Source: Chamaecyparis obtusa (lineage: Eukaryota; Streptophyta; Pinopsida; Cupressales; Cupressaceae). From it: a stretch of 64,000 nucleotides of DNA. The notes beneath the pieces were generated by a model. It ran no database searches. It worked only from the letters and a program-made list of their open reading frames with translations, and had not been told where the DNA came from. This document shows, piece by piece, positions 1 through 11,328 of the stretch (positions are counted from its first letter, which is position 1; each line of letters begins with the position of its first letter). The DNA is taken from NCBI GenBank assembly GCA_027943335.1, contig BSBK01005146.1, positions 588,001 to 652,000 of the forward strand, given 5' to 3'. Position numbers and translations under genes: made by a program.

Positions 1-3000
1 GTCCGTTCCCTTGAGGATAATAGATAGATGACCAATGTTGAGTAATTTTGAACTTGGCACATAAGTCATCTAGGTCCTTGTTTTTGAATTGTCCCCCGTT
101 ATCTGTGATTATAGAGTGAGGGATCCCATATCTGCAAATGATGTAATTCAGGATGAACATAGAGATCTGTTTCCCCGTTGCTTGTGTTAGAGGAACTGCT
201 TCTACCCATTTTGTAAAATAATCTGTAGCTGTGATTATATGGGTATGTCCATTAGAAGAGTGCGGATGGATAGCACCTATGAGATCAAATGCCCATTGTT
301 GAAAAGGCCATTGTGTAGTAAAAGGAATCAGATCTCTCCCTGGAGCATGAATCAAGTTGCCATGTACTTGACACTGTTGACAGTTTTTAGCAAATTTAAT
401 AGCTTCTTTTTCCATTTCAGGCCAATAATACCCAGCCCTAATAAGTTTTCGAGCTAACGTTAACCCGTTCGAGTGTGACCCACATATACCCTCATGGACT
501 TCCTCTAATGCACGTTGAGACTCTTCTCGTTCTAAACATCTAAGCAGTGTACCATCTAGACCTCGTTTGTACAGATCATTACCAATGATGACATATCGGG
601 ATGCGGATCGGATAAGGTTTCGTTTCTCAAAACGGTTAAAGGACTCAGGGATGATTTGGTCGTGGAGATAGGAGAACAAATTTTTGTAGCGAGATGAGTC
701 ATAACTTACAACAGTGCAGATCATGCGGGTTTCAGGGGAGTCATATGCAGGATAGGATAGGGCTTCCACCAGGAACTCGTAGCGTAGTTCATGTTCAGGC
801 TGTTGTAAAAGAGTAGATAATGTTGCCATTGCATCAGCAGCCTTATTCTCCATTCTGGGTATTTGCTCAAATGTGATAGAGATGAAGTATTTCTTTAGAT
901 CATCGACCATTCTCTTGTAAGGAATGAGCTTTTCATCTTTGGTTTGGTACACATCATTGACCTGGTGGATGACTAGTTGTGAGTCTCCATGAATGTGCAT
1001 CTCTGTAACTCTCCACTGTATTGCCATTTTCATACCATTGAGAAGTGCCTCATATTCAGCAATATTGTTTGTGCAAGGAAACTTTAATCTGAATGCTTTG
1101 GGTATCGAGTATCCTTGAGGAGTAATGAACAATATGCCTGCGCCGGATCCATTCTGTGTGTAGGAGCCATCAAAGAATAATCGCCATGCTCTAGAAGAGA
1201 GGTGCATGATAGAGGAATCGGGAAATTCCATTTGCATGGGTGTATCATCAAACAGTGGTGCTTCAGCTAACTGATCAGCAATGACCTGTCCTTTGATAGC
1301 TTTTCTTTCAACATATTCAATGTCAAATTCGCTCAAGAGCATGACCCATTTAGCTAGTCTACCTGTGAGGGCAGCTTTGCTTAGGAGATATTTCAGTGGA
1401 TCAATTTTAGCTACCAAATGAGTAGTATGAGCTAACATATAGTGTCTTAATTTCTGTGATGCAAAGATCACAGCGAGACATGCCTTCTCTATCATTGAGT
1501 AGTTCTTCTCATAGGCCACTAAAGTTCGGCTGATATAGTAGATGGCTCTTTCTTTCTTGTTCTCATCATGCTGTGCTAGCAATGCCCCCAGTGATGTATC
1601 TGTTGCGGAGACATATAATATTAATGGCTTCCCATGAATAGGAGGCATCAATATAGGTGGATTTGATAGATACTTCTTGATATGTTTAAAGTTGTTCTCG
1701 CATTCTTCATTCCATGCAAAGGTCACACCTTTATGTAATGTTTTTGTAAAAGGCTGTGAGATGTCTGCTAGCTGTGATATGAATCTTCTGATAGATTGAA
1801 CTCTGCCTTGCAACGTCCTCATTTGACTGATATTTGTGGGAGGTTGCATCTCTATTATAGCCTTGACCTTAGCTGGATCAACTTCAATGCCTTTCTTGGA
1901 GACGATGTATCCTAGGAGCTTTCCAGAAGTGACTCCAAAAGCACACTTTTTAGGATTTAGTCGAAGACTAAATTTTTCCATTCTGTCGAGGATCATGCTC
2001 AAGTCTGTTAGATGTTCAGTTCTAATCATGGATTTTGCCAAGGTATCATCTACGTAATCCTCCATTGTTCTATGCATCATATCATGAAAAATAGATGTCA
2101 TTGCTCTTTGATATGTAGCTCCAGCATTTTTGAGTCCGAATGGCATAACATTCCAACAGAAAGTTCCCCACGCACATGTGAAAGCTGTTTTCTCTTGATC
2201 TTCTGGAGCAATTTTGATTTGGTTGTATCCAGAAAAACCATCCATAAGGGAATATATTTCATAGCCCGCAGTCATGTCCACTATCATATCAATGTTAGGC
2301 AGTGGAAAATCATCCTTAGGGCATGCTCTGTTCACGTCTCTAAAGTCCGTGCATACTCTGATTGAACCATCTGGTTTGGAAACAGGTACAATGTTGGAAA
2401 TCCACTCAGCATAGTCTATGACACGGATGAATCCAGCTTTTAGGAGTTTTTCTAGTTCTGCTTTGACTAAGAGTGCAACATGAGGATGCATCTTTCTCAA
2501 TTTTTGTTTCATTGGTTTTACTCCGGGAGCAATGGATAGATGGTGCATAATGAGATTGGGATCCAATCCTGGCATATCTGAATATTTCCATGCAAAGTTG
2601 ATCTTTTTCTCTGATAAGAAGATAGTGAAGTTTTGTTTCTCTTCGTCTGATAGAGATTGTGCTACATGTACCAATTGTGGTTCCTCTGTTGTACCCAAAT
2701 TGATGGATTGAGTTGGCTCAATCAGAACTGGAGATCTATCCTGTAAATGACTTGGAAGGACATCAAATATCTCATCCTTAGGTGCCTCAGAGAGGTTTTC
2801 ACCTTCAGATACGTCTTTTCTTTTTACTTTTGTCGGTTCTGAGACTGCCACAAAGTGGTTTTCACCCTCAGAACTCTTTTTCTTTTTCTTTTTACTCTTG
2901 TTTTTCTGACTAAGATATTTGATGTCCGACTCGGTCATGCTGACACTCGGTTCACTGATGGAAGTACTCATAGGCTCAACTGCATTGAGGTAGCAGGCAA

Positions 3001-6000
3001 GGGCATAGTCATTTGGGAAGGTATACATACCATGGTTTGGGTTGGTGGAAGTTTGGTTGATAAGATCAGGGCGTTGGATAGTCAAAGTGGGAAAGGCTTG
3101 GGATATGGTGTTCACGGATGTGGATATGTCATCATTGGTCCTAACCTGATGCTCAAGTTCAAAGGTGATATTACAGCTCAGAATGTTCAATTCGTGAATA
3201 GGCTCAACATCATCATAGGAGTCCTCTTCAGCCATAGGTGGATCAAACACGTTAAGTTCATTGTTTCGCTCTAGACCTACATTGGGTTGAGAGACATATT
3301 GGTGAATAACATCAATAAATTTCTCTGTTATAAGCTCATCTTCTTCTGGAATGGCACCCCATTCATAATCATTTGACTCATCTTCTGATTCAGAATCTCT
3401 AGGAAATCTTAGAAAGTGCGTGAAATCAGGATGAATACCCCAAGAAGGATTACCCTCAGTCTCTGACTTGAATTCATATTCATGGGAATCAGTGTCAGAA
3501 TAACTACCCCCTGCTTCTCGATCAGTTTGATTGCCTTCGAGATTGGTTGGTTCTTGTGGTACAACCATCTCTTGCACTACAGTAGGTTCTTGTGTTTCTA
3601 CTACATTAATTCTTCTGATAGGATCATCTGTATCATCAAGAAGATCTTTGATCTCTTTAGGCAATTTTTCATAGGGGATAAGCTCAGAGCTATCTGAATC
3701 ATCATCAGAGGGTTCTGTTTCTTCTTTCTTAAGAAGGGGTTCTCCTGGTGCAATTTGTTCTATGACATGAGAACAACCACCTCTGAGATGATAGGGTTTC
3801 TTTTTAAACCCTATGCCACCAGTATCTTTTTTGGCTCGACCAATATGTGAAATGGGGGTCACAAGACTCTTTCCCCTAATTCCTAGAGGTCCTTGACCAG
3901 AATATCCCATCTTGGCTATCAATTTGTTTCCTGGACCATATGAATTAGAAGGGACTGTAGGTGCTATAGATTCACTAGGTTGAACAATTTTAGATTCAGA
4001 ATCCTCTTTATATAGCCATGCCAGCACAGCTTCATCCTCTTCAAATTCTTGTTTAGATACTTGCTCCACCATAAAATGTCTTTTGTATGCTTCCATAGGT
4101 TCCTTAGGTTCTGATTTAGACTGCTTCAAGGATTGGCCATATGACTTAGGTGAGATTGGGAGAGATGTCAGAGACAAGACTGGCTCTATAGTGTATTCTC
4201 CCATCCCATTTTCTTTGATATTGATCTCTTTAGCAATGTCATCCATCTTAGATGTGGAAGCCACATTTTGTTGCTTGATGGAAGATTCTCTATTATTGGG
4301 AACAAGTTTATCGGCACTTTCCTTCAATGTATTGCAAGTTGTACTCAGATCAGCTGGGATAGTAACCTCCACTCCTTCATAGGGAAATTTCAAGCATTGA
4401 TGGTATGTTGAAGGAATAGCCTGCATTTCATGTATCCAGGGTCTCCCTAGAAGGATATTGTAAGCCAATGGTAGATCGAGCACCTGACATGTGGTATCTT
4501 TGATGACTGGACCCACCCGGATGGGCAAGACAATGGTGCCTTTAGAAGCTCTTTCTTGTTCATCATAGGCTTTTATGGTGATCTTCTTTCGAGGATCAAT
4601 AGCCATCTCTGAGAATCCCAACTGTGTGATTAAGTTGTAAGAACAAATGTTGAGGCCTGCGCCCCCATCTATCAACACACGTTTGACTCGACGGTTCTGG
4701 ATCAAGACTTCTATGTGCAAGGGCTGATTATGTGGGTGACTTAGGGAGTTGTCATCCTCTTCTGAAAAGGAGATATATTGCGGAGATGTTAGATGACCAA
4801 CCATAGTTTGGAACCTGTCTAGATCTAGATCATCAGGAACATTAGAGCTGAGCAAAGCTTTGTCTAGGATATCTCGGTGAGCTGGAGATATTCGAAGTAA
4901 CTCAAACATAGAGATTTTGGCATTGGTATGCTGGAGTTGTTGTACGATGCTGTAAGATGTAGGTCTAGTATCCTTTGGATTGGGAGATTTCGAGGCAACC
5001 TTCTGTTTAGAAGCAGATGTGAGATTGAAAGGTATCTTAGGGACATCAAATGAATTTGGTGTTTGTCCTTTCAGATGCGTCTGAGCTTGTGATCTGGTAA
5101 CTGCATTAGCTGAGGAATGATTTCTATCTCTTCGTACAATCGTGATGACATTACAGCTCTCAGAGAGGCATGGTTCCACCATATTGATGACAACATCGTT
5201 TCCAGGGTAGGCATAGTTGACTTTTGCCCCCATGTTAGGCTGAGAAGTGGAAACTCCCTTGCCATGTTGTGGAAAAGGTTCTGTAAATGCTGTGTGATCA
5301 TTATTGCTGGTAGGATTATCGATTGTGATGTCCCCTTGATCTATCAAGTCTTGAATGGTATGCTTCAAATGGAAGCATCCATTAGTTCTGTGGCCTTTAG
5401 TTCGATGGAAAGCACAAAATTCATTATCTTTCCACCAACATGGTTTTGGATCCGGATCAAGTTTTCGGATTGGTGGTAAAGAGATCATGTTATCAGCTAT
5501 CAGGGTCCTCAGAGCAGATTCCAAAGATTCTCCTAGGGGAGTAAACTTTCGTTTATTATCCCATCGTTTGAATGGCTTCTTTGGAGATGGTTCAGCAGAT
5601 TTTTGCTCTGAAGCTTCAATGGCTTTGGTGGCAAGGGTGAGATTGTAGGCCGGTGCCTTTGATGGGGTGTGGATAGTGTCAACAACACCGTCAGAGACGA
5701 TACCTTTGTTTCTATTCCAAGTCTTGTTTTTATCTTTTGAGCTAGATCCCGATTCAGACTTGTCCTTTTGAAGTGTGATTTCTCCTTTCTTGACAAGTAC
5801 TTTCTCAATCTTGATTGCATTATCCACCATTTTATCAAAAGATACATGATCTTGCATTTGCAATGGATAGTTGAGCTCTGGAACAAGGTTATTGATAAAG
5901 ATTTCAAGTTTCTCCATTTCGGGAATTGGTCTAGCATATAAAGAAAATTTCTTTCGCCACCTCTTGAGAAAAGTTAGGAATGATTCCCCTGGATATTGCT

Positions 6001-6154
6001 TGAGGTTACAGATATCGATCATGGTAATCGGATGTTGAATATTGTAGGAATATTGTTGAGAATGTGGTGATAGATTCCTTGAGAAGAAGGAGGCATAAGA
6101 TCTCAATTTTGTCTTTGGGTGTGGATTTTTGTAGCTATATCTTGGAGGCTTTTC
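1..6154 (-). CDS. Element A: Tat-type Ty3/gypsy gag-pol polyprotein, one open frame, 3'-partial
   Basis: This is an LTR-retrotransposon polyprotein read on the minus strand. The frame has no stop from a TAG at 6155-6157 down to the window edge, about 2,050 codons. In reading order I see: the C-terminal part of gag (about 6090-5330) with a C-x2-H-x4-H-x4-C knuckle at 5418-5374; an aspartic protease with LIDGGAG (Asp codon 4667-4669); an acidic linker of about 600 residues with a G-patch-like segment (3950-3865); RT (2530-1830) with YVDD at 2056-2045; a degenerate RNase H (1700-1310); a second RNase H (1190-820) with FFDGS, AEYEAL, HGDSQL and the final Asp all present; and integrase (560-1) with HHCC and the first two acidic residues. 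Codons at gag, protease, G-patch, RT and second RNase H all share one phase. The first 200 or so gag residues, the leader and the 5' LTR are missing. The first in-frame ATG is at 6022-6020, so the true start is lost. RT-RH-RH2-IN order fits the Tat lineage. Confidence 0.9.
3865..3950 (-). other. G-patch-like segment in the protease-RT linker of element A
   Basis: The reading frame of element A encodes IAKMGYSGQGPLG followed by a Lys/Arg stretch and TPI. This fits the G-patch pattern of a hydrophobic-x-x-x-GY/W core, G-x-G-x-G glycines, a second Gly and a terminal Pro-Ile. G-patch domains bind RNA or RNA helicases, and one occurs next to the protease of betaretroviruses. Here it lies about 240 residues after the protease active site. 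An equivalent segment occurs at the same place in element G, which argues against chance. Confidence 0.65.
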
Positions 6155-6300
6155 CTAGCAACACTTGGTAGCAGGAGGTGAGAGAAGAGATTTAGTTTGG
6201 ACATACCCTTGAGGGATGATTCTCAGGTTACTATGTAAAGTTTGATGGACTATTACAACACCTAGAGTGCATTTATATATTGGTGTCAGGGGATCTTCCT
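6080..6300. other. Head-to-head junction between element A gag and chromovirus C remnant
   Basis: Gag similarity of element A (minus strand) fades out near 6080-6155, and recognisable chromovirus integrase (plus strand) starts near 6300. No LTR, primer-binding site or target duplication lies between them. The two elements therefore meet through a rearrangement or truncation rather than a clean insertion. I see nothing else in the interval. Confidence 0.6.
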
Positions 6301-7555
6301 TCTTTGATTTTGTCAAAAGCACATCGTGCACCTTATTTTGCACATTCTGGCGTCAAGAAGATGCATGCCGACCTTAGATAGTTATAATTTTGGGTAGGGA
6401 TGAGGTTTGATGTTGTTGATTTTTTTGCCTGATGCCTTGAGTGTCAGAGAGTGAAGGAAAAGCACCAGCATCATGCAAGTATTTTGCAACCACATTCCAT
6501 TCTTGAGTGGAAATAGGATACTATATCCATCGATTTCATTAGAGGGTTGCCTATGTCATTGCATCACCACAGTGATAGTGGATAATTTGTCTAAAGTAGA
6601 TCACTTTTCACCCATGAGAGCATCATATACTATTGCTTCATCAGTGCATGTGTTCTTGAAAGATATTGTTTGGTTGCCTTGTAGGATTATCTCAAACAGA
6701 GATCTAGTGTTAACTTCAACACTATGGACATCTCTTTAGCATGCCTTAGGTGCAAAACTCAAATTTTGTTCTACCTATCATCAAGAGATAGATGGATAGA
6801 TAGATCAAGAAAATTAGGTTCTTGAGGACATGCTTTGCATGCATGTGATGGATTGATAAGCAAAGTGGGAGGACTATTTGTACTTGGTTGAGTTTTCCTA
6901 TAATAATGGGTACCATACTTCTCTTGGCATGTCACATTTCCAGGCCTTGTATGGTAGACCATCTCGTACTTCTTTGAGTTGGGATTAGTTAGAGTATGGA
7001 GTAGTTTTGGGTCCAGAGATGCTTCATGATATGGAGCAACAAGTTGTTTGTATTAGAGAGCATTTGGTTACTTCCCAAGAGTAGCATAAGAAGTATGCAG
7101 ATGCCCATAGGTTGGATCATCACTTTTTGCTTGGTGAGCAAGTATTTTTGAGAGTTCATCCATGGAAGAGCCCCATCCATTATGGAAAAGGCTCTAAGTT
7201 AGCACCATGTTTTTTTGGAACTTTTGAGATCTTAGAGAGGATTGGTCATGTAGCCTATCACTTGGCATTGCCACCTAGTCTATCATTGCATCTATGCTAT
7301 TTTTCATGTTTCTATATTGAGATAATATATTCTTGATGTGACCCATGTTCTTCATTGGGGTGATTTATAGGTAGAGGATGGACATCTTTCTTTGGAGCCT
7401 ATCCTCATTCTTCAACATCAAAGATTGACCCTTAGAGGTCAGGATATAGAGCAGGTAATGGTTCAACGAGACCTGTATGATGAGGCTTATGCCACATGGG
7501 AAGATGTTGCATGGTTGAGATATTTGTACCAATACCTTTTTGCAAGCTTCCAAGA
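6300..7555 (+). pseudogene. Element C: decayed chromovirus-type integrase and pol C-terminus
   Basis: Translation of the plus strand across all three frames gives a typical plant Ty3/gypsy chromovirus integrase. The HHCC zinc module ends in CLECQRVKEKHQHHAS (about 6430-6475). The catalytic core follows, with DTISIDFI and KVDHFSPM motifs. The C-terminus has GEQVFLRVHPWKSPI (7134-7178) and GKGSKLAP. The last segment resembles the chromodomain-like tail of this group, with a YDEAYATWEDVAWLR motif (7476-7520). Several frameshifts and stops break the gene, and upstream RT, protease and gag are missing because the copy is cut near 6300. It is immediately followed by a polypurine tract and an LTR start at 7582. 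It is clearly a dead remnant, and only the exact lineage within the chromoviruses is open. Confidence 0.85.
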
Positions 7556-7570
7556 GTAAGCCTATACCTA

Positions 7571-7581
7571 GTGGGGGAGGA
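7571..7581 (+). other. Polypurine tract of element C
   Basis: The purine run gtgggggagga sits directly before the TG of the element C 3' LTR and about 20 bp after the end of its pol remnant. This is the expected plus-strand priming site. Confidence 0.7.
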
Positions 7582-8735
7582 TGTAGTGCCTCCTGTGTTT
7601 GAATTATGTTTCATTTCTCTTTTGACCTAAGGGATACTTTTTAATTATTAATTTTCTATTTGCGCGATGAGATGCTTTGATGACTATACATTATTGTGAT
7701 TACCAGTATCATAGTTGTTAGATGTTCGATTATGTTCATATTTAATTTTATCATATCGACATGATAATGCTAGTGATGTGACATGATACTTTATGATGAT
7801 GCCTAGTTTATTTTGTATTCGGACTTGGACTTAGGATTATATTTGTATTTGATGGATGTTATTGGACTCATTATTATGGTGCCTTTATGTTGTGGACATA
7901 TGTCTTTTACTTTCAGTAGATATATGCTCATATGGTTGTAAATGATTATTTAAATGTTTTAATTTGAATATGGCATTATGTGATTACATGTTGTTTATGT
8001 TGTATTGCACCACTGCTATGTATTTTTCCCATTGGTGCCAGTACAAAGTGGGAACATAGTCGTAGTCACTTGTTTGCAAGATCTACATGGTGTCCCATTC
8101 TCCTTCAATCATGATTATGTGTGTATGTGCTTTGGCTATTTATATATTGAGCATATGTACTTGATGTTTATTTCTTTATTGAATAAGTACTAGGTACATT
8201 CATCCTGAGTTGCCAAATTTGAGTGTGTACCTATATTCCTAGCAATAGTACTAAGAGATAGTGACCTTGACCTTTCATGTTGAGCTAATGTCACCCCTAT
8301 ATGGGTGACGTATTCATAATATTGTTGTTATTATTAACCCTTTAGTTATTATAGTAAATTCAGATTTATAATGCATTATGTGATTAGACTAGTGAGCGTG
8401 TTTGTGCATTTGGGGTTCTGCAGTTGTTGCAAAAAATAATAATTAAAATGTTGATTTATTGAATGTTGGGGGGATTTTAATTATTTTATTTACCGACTAA
8501 TTTGTCGTAGTTGAATTCCAAATGCCTAAAATTATTTAATTTAATTTGGGAAAGGGGCCATTAGCCTGTTAAGTGATTTAATATTCTAATTTATAAGTCA
8601 ATTCAATAAAAGTTCTTATATTAGGCAAAAGTGAGTTTTTACACTCACTTCTCTTTTGTTGAAATTGAGAAATTTGAGTTTTGCTCCAAAACCCTCTTTG
8701 GAGAATTGTTTGTTTTATTCATTATGGGAGATTGG
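7582..8735 (+). repeat. Element C 3' LTR, left part
   Basis: The LTR starts TGTAGTGCC after the polypurine tract. It is interrupted at 8735 by element B and resumes at 22126. The far end at 24513 reads GGGGCATTACA, whose inverted form matches the start. Joined, the two parts give an LTR of about 3.5 kb, of which 342 bp plus one 5-bp duplication is a later TRIM. The stretch holds no credible ORF. Confidence 0.7.
8731..8735. repeat. Target-site duplication (attgg), left copy of element B
   Basis: attgg precedes the TG of the left LTR and is repeated exactly at 22121-22125 after the right LTR. This proves that B inserted as one unit. Confidence 0.95.
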
Positions 8736-9560
8736 TGTAATCACCTGAAAATGGACAAGATTAATTTATGTGAGCAACCAAGGCAAAATCAAGGCAATAC
8801 AATCAAATCAAGCTAAAATCAAAGCAAAATTGCAATCAAGCCACAATCCAAATACAATTAAAAATCAAAAGCTATTAAATAAATTTAAATCAATTAATTA
8901 TGTAATTAATCTAATTAATTGCATAGTTCATTTAAATCAAATCAACCCATTCAAGGGGTACACATGGCTAAACATATTAAATACATTCAATTAATAAATC
9001 ATAATTTTCCCTCAACCACCAAATGGGAGAAAATGCATCAACCAATAGGATTTGAGGATTAAGCTCACATTGAATCTCTATCACACATAAGGTGAGAGAA
9101 TCTTTTCCACCCATTTTGTCTCTTTGTCCCAAGCTTTGAGGACAATTTATTTAAATGGTCTCCAAAGGTGGAACCATGGACTAAACCTCAACTCAACTCC
9201 ACCCCCTACCCTTGCCAAAATCTATAAAAGCAAGGCTAAAATCAATCAATTATCATCCAAAAATATGAGAATAGCATCAAACCTCTTACAATTTATAGCT
9301 AGAAAGGAAAATATAGGACTAATTAAGGCTAATTTCATTTGGAATTGAAATTTTTAGTTTCTTTATCATTCATTCTCATTTTAGGACTGTCACTAATGGA
9401 ATCTTGCTGAGAGCTTTGCATTAGCAAACCTAAATAGAGGTCCATAGATTGCTTAATCGTCAATTATTTGCTTGTATTAGATTTCTATTTGTAGTAATTT
9501 AGTTCTTATTTTCATTTATTTGCAATACTAACCCTATGAAGATTCTTTTTATAGCATACA
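8736..9560 (+). repeat. Element B 5' LTR
   Basis: It is 825 bp long, begins TGTAATCACC and ends TAGCATACA, and it matches 21279-22120 along its length. A TATA box (tctataaaag) lies at 9221-9230, which would place the transcript start near 9255. Confidence 0.93.
9221..9230 (+). promoter_or_regulatory. TATA box of element B 5' LTR
   Basis: tctataaaag is preserved in both LTRs (also at 21781-21790), and an equivalent lies in the element G LTR on the other strand (43797-43806). It is the likely core promoter for the genomic RNA. Confidence 0.65.
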
Positions 9561-9563
9561 AAA

Positions 9564-9581
9564 TGGCACCCACCGTGGGGC
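9564..9581 (+). other. Primer-binding site of element B
   Basis: TGGCACCCACCGTGGGGC starts 3 bp after the 5' LTR. The TGG start is the complement of a tRNA CCA end, and the sequence resembles the priming sites of plant Tat-type elements. I cannot assign the tRNA with certainty. Confidence 0.75.
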
Positions 9582-9659
9582 ATTAGGCCTCATTAATTTT
9601 CAATTCAAAGAAATCATATTTTTCTTGCAAATCCTTGTGCTTTTCTCTATTTTTTAGGT

Positions 9660-9990
9660 TCTGTAGCGCGTTTAATAGTTTCTGCAGTGTGTACACTCCT
9701 TGAAGTGCATACGAGGTTTGAATCGGGGCTTCGAAAGAAAAGTTGTGCACCTTTACACAGTCTTTCAACGTGTTTAATCCTTCTATTATCTTGTCTATCA
9801 TTCTTTCAGCGTGTGTGCCCCGACTTTGGAGTGCTTTCTAATTGTTCTATCATGTGTTTGATGTTTTCTCTAGGTGCCCTTGCTTATTAAAACAATGCAT
9901 TTAATTTCTATTTCTGCACTTTCAAGATTTTTTTGCAGTTCATTTAAAAGTTTTAACAACACTTTTAATTGATTTAGCAACGCTTTCAAT
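9660..9990 (+). repeat. Degenerate TAGCGCGT/AGTGYRTAC motif array in the element B leader
   Basis: Short motifs such as tagcgcgttta, cagtgtgtacac, aagtgcatac and tagcaacgctttc recur about every 20-40 bp. They resemble the array upstream of the antisense PMD gene at 20220-20465, in inverted relative orientation. The repeats are degenerate, so the boundaries are approximate. Confidence 0.5.
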
Positions 9991-10047
9991 TAAATTGAAA
10001 ATTTGTAGAATCTAACTTTTGGAAAATGATTTGTTTGTGTCTATAGG

Positions 10048-10245
10048 ATGACATGTCACAAAAAGGTTAAAAATCCAGAGACTAGATTTAACAGCGAAGG
10101 AAAAGCATTGGCCAAACAAATAAAAAAGGGGAACATAGGCAACATCAAGCTAGTTTTGGAGAATTCACAGCAAGAAACTGAGGTATATGAACAATATTTG
10201 AAAATTGTAGAAGACTACAAATCAAAATTTGCCTCATTAAATTAG
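10048..10245 (+). CDS. Small leader ORF of element B, unknown function
   Basis: An uninterrupted 65-codon ORF lies in the long leader between primer-binding site and gag. The product is highly charged (many Lys and Glu), with no motif I recognise. It is directly preceded by a pyrimidine/purine switch and tctatag, which resembles a 3' splice site. Some large Tat-lineage elements (Ogre) carry an extra ORF before gag, so it could be a remnant of one. It could also be a chance ORF, since codon-level support is lacking. Confidence 0.3.
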   Translation: MTCHKKVKNPETRFNSEGKALAKQIKKGNIGNIKLVLENSQQETEVYEQYLKIVEDYKSKFASLN

Positions 10246-11328
10246 ATTTACTTGTCTTTATCAATTTGTTTCAAATTCGATAAATAAGGCTTAGATTTCA
10301 ATTTTTCTTGTTTTCTTTATTTTTACTTGTTTGTGTTGACTAACTTGCTGGAGAGGAGGCTAAGAAAAGGGAACGATTGCCACTAGGTGAGTCAAAACAT
10401 GACAAAATCCATTAAAAATGCCCCTAGCCTTTGCTAGCTACAAATCAGGTAAGCCTCAAACTTGGTCAATTTTTGTTTAAATTGTGGCCTTGTGTTTTTT
10501 GCTGAAATCTAGTGAGTAAAAATAGCTAAAGGATAAAATCAAGCATTTAATCAAACAACCCCTTATTTGTGGAAAAGAGTAGAAATACTCAATTCCCATT
10601 AGTTAGTGGGTTTGGATAAATTGAACATTGTTAATAGTGCTTGGGAAATAATAATAGATAGGGATATTCTCTTCACATTTTGGTGAATCAAATTCCCAAA
10701 ACCTATCTCTTAAATCCATTTTATTGGTTTACACATGAATATGCTAGATCTTTAGTGGGCTCACCTCCTGAGATTTGCCTTAACGGGGCTAGTGAGAGGG
10801 ATAATCCAAAGTGGGATACATTTTCCTTTGCCACAAAAATCCAACCCACTATAAAATAAAATGCAACATCCTTAATGGGGTGTGTGACAAAAGGATATTA
10901 AGCTTTCAAACTTCCTCAAGTAGTCCTTCGGGATTGCACAAAACTCTGATATACCGGTGTTGGGAAGCCTCCTAATTTTGGGGGATGAAACTTAATGTCC
11001 ATTTTGAATAGAATCTTGATTAAATACCTTGTTAACTTAGAAAATCCTACATTGTAAAGCCATGTTTACGAACCAACTTGTCAATTAGGTAGATTGCTTA
11101 AAGTGATTTTTCGTGAAAAACCTGTGATAACATCCTTACATATTCAAATAATTTTTGTGTAGAGGGTTTTAAAAAAAACAAGTGTATTTGTGATTGCTTT
11201 GTTTGAAGAATACGTAGAACAAGTAAGAGATATCCATTTTGAAAAACCATCTTATACTTTTAAATATCTTCATAAAACAAAGAATTATCAAGTTTGGGAA
11301 AAAAAGTTCTAAATCAAACCTTTGTTGA
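10246..11328 (+). other. Element B leader without a recognisable gene
   Basis: This stretch of about 1.1 kb between the small ORF and the gag ATG shows no coding signal, no strong repeat and only scattered short open frames. It is best taken as untranslated leader. Confidence 0.5.

Noticed and set aside
1836..2365. Plus-strand open frames overlapping the RT region of element A
   Set aside because: The minus frame encodes a continuous RT with YVDD here, so the plus frames are shadows.
5117..5648. Plus- and minus-strand short ORFs over the gag/protease border of A
   Set aside because: They lie in other phases over the conserved zinc-knuckle frame and have no domain.
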